Positions 1 through 5,560 of a stretch of DNA of 6,877 nucleotides are shown here, piece by piece. A program made the position numbers and the translations under genes. Positions within the stretch are counted from its first letter, which is position 1. Every line of letters begins with the position of its first letter. The notes under the pieces are model-generated. The model searched no databases, was not told the origin of the DNA, and worked only from the letters and a program-made list of their open reading frames with translations. This DNA comes from CAIUVD01 sp044338255. Lineage in GTDB: Bacteria > Planctomycetota > UBA11346. The DNA is taken from contig JBIILZ010000159.1 in assembly GCA_044338255.1 (NCBI GenBank), forward strand, positions 1 to 6,877, read 5' to 3'.

Positions 1-60
1 AACCTCATCGCCATGGTCTATCTCATTGCCGGCAGACTCCCGTTGCCGGCAATCAAATAG
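1..60 (+). CDS. Possible C-terminal end of a gene entering from the left (partial)
   Basis: Frame 1 is open from the window edge to a TAG at 58-60 and would encode a short hydrophobic tail ending in the residues GRLPLPAIK. This could be the end of a membrane protein or another upstream gene, but 19 residues are too few to recognise a family, and the frame could be open by chance. A perfect inverted repeat (25-53) lies inside this stretch, which would be unusual for coding DNA and lowers confidence. If real, its stop lies 23 bases before the ATG of the next ORF, compatible with a common transcript. Confidence 0.2.
   Translation, partial: NLIAMVYLIAGRLPLPAIK
25..53. repeat. Short perfect inverted repeat (hairpin)
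   Basis: ATTGCCGGC (25-33) is exactly mirrored by GCCGGCAAT (45-53) around an 11-base loop. One A-T pair and one G-T pair can extend the stem inward. No T-run follows on the plus strand, and the minus strand runs off the window, so a terminator cannot be shown. It could be a transcript-end hairpin of the upstream gene, a palindromic repeat unit, or chance. Confidence 0.4.
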
Positions 61-83
61 GCCCCCGCAACCCCGAACTGACT

Positions 84-632
84 ATGCCAGTGCGAGTTTA
101 TGTACCCACACCAAACAGCGAGGAGCCGGAAATCCAGTTAACACCAGGTCAAGATCCACGTGAAGGAAAGGACGGAACAGAGCAAAGGAGAATTGGTGGT
201 GCGCATGTTGAAAACTTACGGATAAGATTTAATGAAGGATCCGGAAATTTTTTCGACCCAGCGCCCGACCCAGCGTTGAATCGGATTCCTTTCGAGCCAC
301 GTGAGGGGATGCTGTGGCGGCCGCCAGGTGTTTTGTTTGATGAATTGAACCGACTTCCTGCTGATTCTATTTTAATCATATCGGAAAGAGAATCTGCAAA
401 GCATATACAGTTCTACGTTCGAAATAAAAAGATATATGGCGCTATAACATTTATTGCCCAGGGATATGACTGGAAGAAGTTTCAGTATGACATGGACATT
501 GACGGCATCGTCAATGATACTGGTTCCCCAGCCTTGTATCAGCGCGACCTCAACGCCAAGGATGCTGGAGTGATGCAGCAGTATCCTGAAATGCCGCCGC
601 TGATCGTGCCTGGTGATGTCATTAAACCGTAG
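84..632 (+). CDS. Hypothetical protein of unknown family, 182 residues
   Basis: I do not recognise this protein. From the ATG at 84 it has 182 residues, with no signal peptide, membrane segment or cysteine. Residues 1-80 are rich in P, G, E, D and R and look poorly ordered. Residues 81-143 look folded, with a hydrophobic strand (DSILIIS, about 94-100) and alternating charged and aromatic strands (HIQFYVRNKKIYGAITFI, 107-124). The tail is proline-rich and ends PPLIVPGDVIKP. The frame stays open upstream to the left edge, and no clear Shine-Dalgarno precedes position 84, so the true start may lie further left. Codons such as AAA, ATA and TTT are much commoner than in hisI or gatB, which suggests horizontally acquired DNA. 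It could be an effector or immunity-type accessory protein, but nothing in the sequence proves that. Confidence 0.6.
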   Translation: MPVRVYVPTPNSEEPEIQLTPGQDPREGKDGTEQRRIGGAHVENLRIRFNEGSGNFFDPAPDPALNRIPFEPREGMLWRPPGVLFDELNRLPADSILIISERESAKHIQFYVRNKKIYGAITFIAQGYDWKKFQYDMDIDGIVNDTGSPALYQRDLNAKDAGVMQQYPEMPPLIVPGDVIKP

Positions 633-776
633 CGTCCAGTACCATTTCGATCAAAGGTGATAGCTAACGGACTTGGCGTCCTGGGTGCCTCTTTCTCAAT
701 CGCACGACGGCATTATACAGACATCGTCACTGTACGTCCAAACAACCTTAAACCGGTGTCAACTTTTCGGGTGGAA

Positions 777-829
777 GATCAGATCTCTGATCCCTTTTCT
801 GGTTGACGGATATCCAATGCGGATATCCT
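777..829 (+). promoter_or_regulatory. Candidate vapBC promoter and operator palindromes
   Basis: Two dyad symmetries lie just before vapB. The first is GATCAG-ATCT-CTGATC (777-792). The second is two copies of the palindrome GGATATCC (808-815 and 821-828) separated by five bases, so the pair also forms a larger inverted repeat. A TTGACG at 803-808 could be a -35 box, with TATCCT (824-829) as a weak -10 at a short 15-base spacing, which would place the second dyad across the promoter. VapBC complexes are known to repress their own operons by binding inverted repeats over the promoter, so an operator role is a reasonable inference. Otherwise the gap from 633 to 837 shows no gene. Confidence 0.45.
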
Positions 830-837
830 AGGCCGAG

Positions 838-1071
838 ATGAATACCGAGACCGTGGTTTTTCAGGTTGGCAATAGCCTCGCAGTGCGCCTGGTGGGTGAC
901 TGCAAGCTGCCCCGTGGCATGCGTATTCGCGAGCGGCGCGAGGGTAATTGCATAATCCTTGAGCCGCTGGTCGACGCTTGGCCGAAAGCCTTTCTCGCCG
1001 CTGCTGGGGCATGGAAAGCCGGCCTCCCGCGTCCCGGTGAGGATGAGCTAGCACGGGATCCATTTGCGTGA
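838..1071 (+). CDS. vapB: Antitoxin VapB (AbrB/MazE-like fold), type II toxin-antitoxin
   Basis: This is a small 77-residue antitoxin expected to bind and neutralise the VapC nuclease and to bind the operon's operator. The N-terminus matches the VapB swapped-hairpin DNA-binding domain: MNTETVVFQVGNSLAVRL (1-18) contains the family's xFQxGNSxAVRL signature, followed by a second strand half (GNCIILEPL, 36-44). The C-terminal third (about 45-77, with W48, F52 and W59) would be the toxin-wrapping segment. In many relatives the signature is FQSGNSQAVRLP; here V10, L14 and V19 replace S, Q and P, a modest divergence. The ATG at 838 is chosen because the motif begins right after it; an AGG five bases upstream is a weak ribosome site. 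The stop overlaps the vapC start (GTGA at 1068-1071), giving translational coupling. Confidence 0.87.
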   Translation: MNTETVVFQVGNSLAVRLVGDCKLPRGMRIRERREGNCIILEPLVDAWPKAFLAAAGAWKAGLPRPGEDELARDPFA

Positions 1072-1463
1072 AATACCTGCTGGATACCAACACCGTTAGC
1101 TATTATCTGCGGGGCACGCCGGCCACGGTCAAGCATCTGCACGCGCAAAAGCCCTCGGCAGTGGCGATCAGCGCCATCACCGCGATGGAGCTGGCTTACG
1201 GGGTTGAGAAACGCCAGTCGGCAACCCTCACGGCCGCGGTCACAGGGTTTCTCTCTGGCGTGCAGGTCTTGCCTTTCGATCAGGAAGCAGCCCAACAGGC
1301 GGGCGCGGTGCGTGCGGCTTTGGAGCGGGTCGGCATCACGCTGTCCTTGGCCGACAGCCAGATCGCCGGTCACGCCTTGGCTCGCGAACTGACGTTGGTC
1401 ACTTCAGATGCTGCCTTCAAACGAGTGCACGGCTTGGCGCTGAAAGATTGGTCGAAGTCTTGA
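1068..1463 (+). CDS. vapC: Toxin VapC, PIN-domain ribonuclease
   Basis: A 131-residue PIN-domain protein, full length for the VapC family, predicted to be a Mg2+-dependent endoribonuclease; VapCs typically cleave tRNA or rRNA. The acidic active-site set is visible: D6 in LLDTN, E41 in ITAMELAYG, D96 in LSLADSQIAGHAL, and D114 in LVTSDAAF. The last motif often reads TNN-EF in relatives, so SDAAF is a variant that keeps an acidic residue. D96 normally sits in a GxxD context; here the sequence is SLAD. The GTG start at 1068 overlaps the vapB stop, the usual arrangement for co-translation of antitoxin and toxin. All catalytic positions are present, so the toxin appears intact. It converges on hisI with only 13 bases between the stop codons and no obvious terminator, so read-through antisense to hisI is possible. 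Confidence 0.93.
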   Translation: MKYLLDTNTVSYYLRGTPATVKHLHAQKPSAVAISAITAMELAYGVEKRQSATLTAAVTGFLSGVQVLPFDQEAAQQAGAVRAALERVGITLSLADSQIAGHALARELTLVTSDAAFKRVHGLALKDWSKS

Positions 1464-1476
1464 GGCCGCAGCCGCT

Positions 1477-1869
1477 TCAGGCGATCACCGGCTTGTCGCA
1501 GTGCACGCTGCCATCGCCATCGATGCGGTTGCTGAAGCACGAGCGGCGCAGTTGATGGCAGGCCGGACCGGGGGCATTGACGAGGTAGAGCAGGCAGTCG
1601 CCATCGCAGTCGGCGCGGACTTCGCGCACCTGCTGGGCGTAACCGGAGGTCTGACCCTTGGTCCATAAGCCGCCGCGACTGCGGCTGAAGTAGGTCGCCA
1701 GGCGCGTCGCGAGGGTCTTTTCGACGGCTTCACGGGTGGCCCAGGCGAACATTAGGACCTCGCCGCTGTCGTGCTGCTGGGCGATGACCGGGATCAGACC
1801 CTGCTCATTCCAGTGCAGCAGGCTGGCGATTTCGTGGGCGGTACCGGTGGGGACGATGTCATGAGGCAT
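1477..1869 (-). CDS. hisI: Phosphoribosyl-AMP cyclohydrolase HisI
   Basis: This cytoplasmic, Zn-dependent enzyme opens the purine ring of phosphoribosyl-AMP to give ProFAR, the third step of histidine biosynthesis. The 130-residue length is typical of stand-alone HisI. Family motifs in order are GLIPVIAQ (24-31), GEVLMFAW (36-43), the phosphate/ring-binding run YFSRSRGGLWTKGQTSGY (60-77), the metal motif DCDGD (87-91) and PACHQLRRSCF (102-112). The three conserved zinc cysteines are C88, C104 and C111; D87, D89 and D91 are the usual Mg2+ ligands. The ATG at 1869 gives a normal family length, although no good Shine-Dalgarno precedes it. The gene is not fused to hisE and no other his gene is in the window, so HisE must be elsewhere. 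It is transcribed divergently from gatB across 93 bases. Confidence 0.95.
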   Translation of the reverse strand: MPHDIVPTGTAHEIASLLHWNEQGLIPVIAQQHDSGEVLMFAWATREAVEKTLATRLATYFSRSRGGLWTKGQTSGYAQQVREVRADCDGDCLLYLVNAPGPACHQLRRSCFSNRIDGDGSVHCDKPVIA

Positions 1870-1962
1870 GGTTCGAGACTATGCCCAGCGCCCGGCGATG
1901 AAGTTGCAAGCCGGCGTGCCTTCGGACTTTCCCTGGGCGCTGCAGTCATACCTTTGCGCGCC
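1870..1962. promoter_or_regulatory. Divergent hisI-gatB intergenic region
   Basis: These 93 bases separate two divergent starts, so by position they should hold promoters for both genes. I see no convincing -35/-10 pair in either direction. An inverted repeat AGCGCCC (1887-1893) / GGGCGCT (1935-1941) is present but GC-rich and could be chance. No leader peptide or T-box-like structure is evident. Confidence 0.35.
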
Positions 1963-3405
<1,443 letters not shown>

Positions 3406-3431
3406 CGGTCTCCAGCACGGCGTGACCCACG

Positions 3432-3599
3432 CTAGGAGTCTGTCGGGAATAGATGACCGAGGATGGCGAAGGGATCGTACGGCAGATCCAAGGCGGCAGA
3501 GCGGGCGGATAGCGAGAGCTATCTGACCGTTTTGCCAACGCCGGAGCTGCCGTACGAGACCGAGTCAGCCGACCGAATCTATTCCCGACAGACTCCTAG
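3432..3599 (+). repeat. 168-bp structured inverted-repeat element (MITE-like or RNA-hairpin element)
   Basis: Positions 3432-3454 and 3577-3599 are perfect 23-bp inverted repeats, each with CTAG at the outer end. Removing CTAG as a possible target duplication leaves 19-bp termini reading GAGTCTGTCGGGAATAGAT. The interior is also nested. TCGTACGGCAG (3475-3485) pairs with 3547-3557. TCC/GGA (3487-3489/3543-3545) and GGC/GCC (3492-3494/3540-3542) follow. Then 3495-3504 pairs with 3527-3536, and 3506-3513 with 3518-3525, around a GAGA loop at 3514-3517. Three of these pairs are G-T, which hold only as G-U in plus-strand RNA. The element lies 26 bases after the gatB stop, in its likely 3' untranslated region. 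There is no transposase inside, so it is either a non-autonomous IS derivative (CTAG ends are known for the IS5 group) or a dispersed palindromic repeat. A 74-codon ORF running through it is not credible. Confidence 0.72.
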
Positions 3600-3613
3600 G
3601 ATTGTATACTTGG

Positions 3614-3650
3614 AACCGGTACAGGAGCTCCTGTACCGGTTTTGTTATTA
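3614..3650 (+). terminator. Perfect 28-bp palindrome with T-rich tail, probable terminator
   Basis: Positions 3614-3627 and 3628-3641 form a perfect palindrome without spacer, starting AACCGGTACAGGAG and followed by TTTTGTTATT (from about 3640). In plus-strand RNA this gives a long hairpin plus U-rich tail, consistent with intrinsic termination of gatB transcription after the 168-bp element. There is no comparable T-run on the minus-strand side. As an exact dyad it could instead be a protein-binding operator, but the tail favours a terminator. Confidence 0.68.
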
Positions 3651-3665
3651 TTGCAGCACTGTTTA

Positions 3666-3674
3666 TGCGATAAT
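3666..3674 (+). promoter_or_regulatory. Possible extended -10 promoter element
   Basis: TGCGATAAT resembles an extended -10 box (TGn followed by a five-of-six match to TATAAT). No -35 at the right distance is convincing; TTGTTA at 3643-3648 is 20 bases away. It could start a constitutive transcript toward fmdA with a long leader. Confidence 0.22.
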
Positions 3675-3762
3675 GGCTACAAGTTGAGAGTACCGCCGTG
3701 CAGCTATGTATATTTCAACAGCAGCCTTTCTTCAGCGAATCGTCCACATGTGTTTATATTAC

Positions 3763-3775
3763 TATCAATTATTAG
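3763..3775 (+). promoter_or_regulatory. Possible IHF-binding site
   Basis: TATCAATTATTAG differs from the IHF consensus WATCAANNNNTTR at one defined position and lies in an AT-rich stretch about 14 bases before the candidate -24 box. IHF sites are common between enhancer and promoter in sigma-54 systems. The match is short and is proposed mainly because of its location. Confidence 0.27.
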
Positions 3776-3788
3776 GTGCGTATACCTA

Positions 3789-3804
3789 TGGCACGTTTTG
3801 CGCA
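3789..3804 (+). promoter_or_regulatory. Candidate sigma-54 (RpoN) -24/-12 promoter for fmdA
   Basis: TGGCACGTTTTGCGCA matches the sigma-54 consensus TGGCACGNNNNTTGCW: the -24 half TGGCACG is exact, the invariant GG and GC are correctly ten bases apart, and the final A fits W. The two T's before the -12 GC are replaced by GC. Transcription would start near 3815, about 97 bases before the fmdA ATG. Nitrogen-scavenging amide operons are often under NtrC/RpoN control, so the location makes sense. I could not find a convincing NtrC dyad upstream. Confidence 0.5.
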
Positions 3805-3814
3805 GAGGGTGATT

Positions 3815-3911
3815 CGCCGGACGACACGGGCACGGATCCATCGGGGTGCGTACTCCAGCTGTGACCCGTCGCGCCGGCAAACCTCACCCCGCAACCGGGA
3901 GCTGCCGACGC
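3815..3911 (+). other. fmdA 5' leader with hairpin / possible pseudoknot
   Basis: Between the predicted sigma-54 start and the fmdA ATG, a 10-bp stem with small bulges can form. CGAC (3822-3825), GGG (3828-3830) and CAC (3831-3833) pair with GTCG (3868-3871), CCC (3865-3867) and GTG (3861-3863). Its loop contains CGGGGTG (3842-3848), which is exactly complementary to CACCCCG (3885-3891), giving a possible H-type pseudoknot that ends just before the GGGAG ribosome site (3897-3901). It does not match a riboswitch class I know. The region is GC-rich, so chance pairing is possible. Confidence 0.33.
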
Positions 3912-5132
3912 ATGAAGACGCTCATCAAAGTCGATCTCAAAGACAAGCCGGAGAAACACGACGTCCTGCACAATCGCTGGCATCCGGATATCCCGATGAT
4001 CGCGATGGTCAAACCGGGTGATGAATTTCGTGTCGAATGCGTCGACTGGACCGGTGGGCAGATCAAGAACGATGATTCCGCGACCGACGTCCAGGTCGTC
4101 GACCTGACCAAGGTCCACTACCTCACTGGGCCGATCGGCGTGGTCGGCGCCGAGCCCGGCGATCTGCTCAAGGTCGACATCCTCGATGTCGGCGTGCTGC
4201 CCGATTTCCAATGGGGCTTCACCGGCATCTTCGACAAGAAGAACGGCGGCGGCTTCCTCACCGATCAATTTCCCGAAGCGCGTAAAGCGTGCTGGAATTT
4301 CTCCGGCATCTATGCCAATTCGCGGCATATCCCCGGCGTGGAATTCGCCGGCATCATGCACCCCGGCCTGATCGGCTGCCTGCCCAGCCACGAGATGCTG
4401 GCGACCTGGAACAAGCGCGAGACGTCGCTGTTCAACACCAAGCCCAACCGCACTCCGCCGTTGTGCGCCCTGCCGCATCCGGAAACCGCGCACATGGGGC
4501 GCCTGAAAGGCAAGGCCGCCAAAGAGGCGGCGGCGATCGCGGCGCGCACCGTGCCGCCGCGCGAGCATGGCGGCAACTGCGATATCAAGAATCTCTCTAA
4601 GGGTTCTTCGGTCTATTTCCCGGTCTACGTCAAGGGCGGTGGCCTGTCGATGGGCGACATCCACTTTTCGCAAGGGGACGGTGAAATCACCTTTTGCGGC
4701 GCCATCGAGATGGCTGGTTATCTCGACATCCGCGTCAGCATCATCAAGAACGGGGTGGCGATGTATGGGATCAAGAATCCCATCTTCAAGCCCAGTCCGC
4801 TCGAGCCGCGCTATTCCAACTACCTGATCTTCCAAGGCATCTCGGTCGACGAGAAGGGCAAGCAACACTACCTCGATGTCAACGTCGCCTATCGTCAGGC
4901 CTGTCTCAACGCTATCGAGTACCTCAAGAAATTTGGTTACTCCGGGGCCCAGGCCTATGCCATTTTGGGCACCGCTCCCATCGAGGGGCGCATCAGTGGC
5001 ATCGTCGACATCCCCAATGCCTGCGCGACTCTCGCGCTGCCAACGGAGATCTTCAATTTCCCGATCATGCCCAATTCCGACGGCCCCAAGATCATGGTCC
5101 CATCCGACACCGATCTGTCGTACGCGGTCTAG
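3912..5132 (+). CDS. fmdA: Formamidase (acetamidase/formamidase family, FmdA)
   Basis: This enzyme hydrolyses formamide to formate and ammonia in the cytoplasm, supplying nitrogen. The protein has 406 residues, the usual length for the FmdA/AmdA family. It follows the family closely from the start: MKTLIKVDL, then HNRWHPDIPM (20-29), DWTGGQIKNDDSA (45-57), KNGGGFLTDQFPEA (110-123), SRHIPGVEFAGIMHPGLIGC (137-156), RTVPPREHGGNCDIK (212-226), GDIHFSQGDGEITFCGAIEM (248-267), AYRQACLNAIEYLKKFGYSG (326-345) and ISGIVDIPNACATL (361-374). The frame is open upstream to a GTG at 3846, but homology begins at the ATG at 3912, which has GGGAG ten bases before it. The gene is intact and is followed nine bases later by fmdB. 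Some relatives prefer acetamide or other short amides; the close similarity to Methylophilus-type formamidase favours formamide. Confidence 0.96.
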   Translation: MKTLIKVDLKDKPEKHDVLHNRWHPDIPMIAMVKPGDEFRVECVDWTGGQIKNDDSATDVQVVDLTKVHYLTGPIGVVGAEPGDLLKVDILDVGVLPDFQWGFTGIFDKKNGGGFLTDQFPEARKACWNFSGIYANSRHIPGVEFAGIMHPGLIGCLPSHEMLATWNKRETSLFNTKPNRTPPLCALPHPETAHMGRLKGKAAKEAAAIAARTVPPREHGGNCDIKNLSKGSSVYFPVYVKGGGLSMGDIHFSQGDGEITFCGAIEMAGYLDIRVSIIKNGVAMYGIKNPIFKPSPLEPRYSNYLIFQGISVDEKGKQHYLDVNVAYRQACLNAIEYLKKFGYSGAQAYAILGTAPIEGRISGIVDIPNACATLALPTEIFNFPIMPNSDGPKIMVPSDTDLSYAV

Positions 5133-5141
5133 GTCAGCACC

Positions 5142-5459
5142 ATGCCAACCTACGCCCACAGCTGTCCCGAGCACGGCAGCTTTGACGATGTCCGTCCGTT
5201 TTCGCAATCCGCCGCTGCTGCCGCTTGTCCGACCTGCGGCGTCAGCTGCGCCCGCGAATTCACCGTGCCGATGATGGCCATGCTCGATCACGGCACGCGC
5301 CACGCGCATGCCACGAACGAGAAGTCGCGGCATGAGCCGCATGTATGCACCACCGGCTGCACGCATCATCGGCGCAAGCCGGTGGCGACCCCCGATAAAC
5401 CCGCGGCGCTCGAGATCTGCAAGGGACCGCGGCCGTGGGTTATCGAACACGCCTGCTAA
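5142..5459 (+). CDS. fmdB: FmdB-family zinc-ribbon protein of the amidase operon
   Basis: A 105-residue protein of the FmdB family, proposed in methylotrophs to regulate formamidase expression; its biochemical role is unproven. It begins MPTYAHSC, matching the MPxYxxxC start of the family. The N-terminal zinc ribbon is C8-P-E-H11 plus C29-P-T-C32, so one knuckle is CxxH rather than the usual CxxC. The long form has a conserved second half: TRHAHATNEKSRHEPH (52-67), a C69-TTG-C73-THH cluster and RPWVIEHAC (97-105), the last resembling RPWMISH ends of relatives. These extra Cys/His residues could hold a second metal. It starts nine bases after fmdA with AGG eight bases before the ATG, so it is almost certainly co-transcribed and possibly coupled. 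Confidence 0.88.
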   Translation: MPTYAHSCPEHGSFDDVRPFSQSAAAAACPTCGVSCAREFTVPMMAMLDHGTRHAHATNEKSRHEPHVCTTGCTHHRRKPVATPDKPAALEICKGPRPWVIEHAC

Positions 5460-5522
5460 CGGCGTAACCCCCATCCTTACCCCGATCCTTTTTTGACGCC
5501 CTCGTGACGCGCGGTCACGAGG
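5437..5522 (+). other. fmdB-urtA intercistronic hairpins
   Basis: GGGTTA (5437-5442) and TAACCC (5465-5470) form an outer stem, with CGCC (5450-5453) / GGCG (5461-5464) inside, folding over the fmdB stop. A T6 run sits at 5489-5494, too far downstream for a classical terminator. A second perfect stem, CCTCGTGAC (5500-5508) / GTCACGAGG (5514-5522) with loop GCGCG, lies before the urtA ribosome site. These may be mRNA processing or stabilising structures that raise expression of the binding protein relative to fmdAB. Confidence 0.4.
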
Positions 5523-5560
5523 CCCCCGACCACTCCATCCCCGCGCATCTCGGAGAATCT

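Noticed and set aside
861..1373. 170-codon antisense ORF across vapBC
   Set aside because: Shadow frame; the plus strand encodes the VapB and VapC signatures with a GTGA overlap.
1771..1962. N-terminal extension of gatB by 64 codons
   Set aside because: It would overlap hisI on the other strand; GatB homology begins at the ATG at 1963.
3463..3687. 74-codon ORF on the plus strand between gatB and fmdA
   Set aside because: It runs through the inverted-repeat element and the terminator-like palindrome, lacks a ribosome site and resembles no family.
3640..3720. NtrC enhancer site upstream of the candidate sigma-54 promoter
   Set aside because: A GCAC half-site is present at 3656-3659 but no correctly spaced GTGC partner was found, so I do not claim one.
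3846..3911. N-terminal extension of fmdA from the GTG at 3846
   Set aside because: The 22 added residues are Arg/Pro-rich and absent from the family; the ATG at 3912 has an SD-like GGGAG and the conserved MKTLIKVDL start.
3815..3911. Known guanidine (ykkC or mini-ykkC) riboswitch before the amide operon
   Set aside because: ACGA and ACGG tetranucleotides occur, but not in the loops of paired hairpins as the mini-ykkC class requires, and the ykkC core motifs are absent.
3786..5474. 562-codon open frame antisense to fmdA and fmdB
   Set aside because: Same codon-bias artefact; the sense strand encodes clear FmdA and FmdB with full motif sets.
5504..5560. Alternative GTG start for the binding protein
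   Set aside because: The GTG lies in a hairpin stem and would bury the signal peptide behind 19 extra residues; the ATG at 5561 has a ribosome site.
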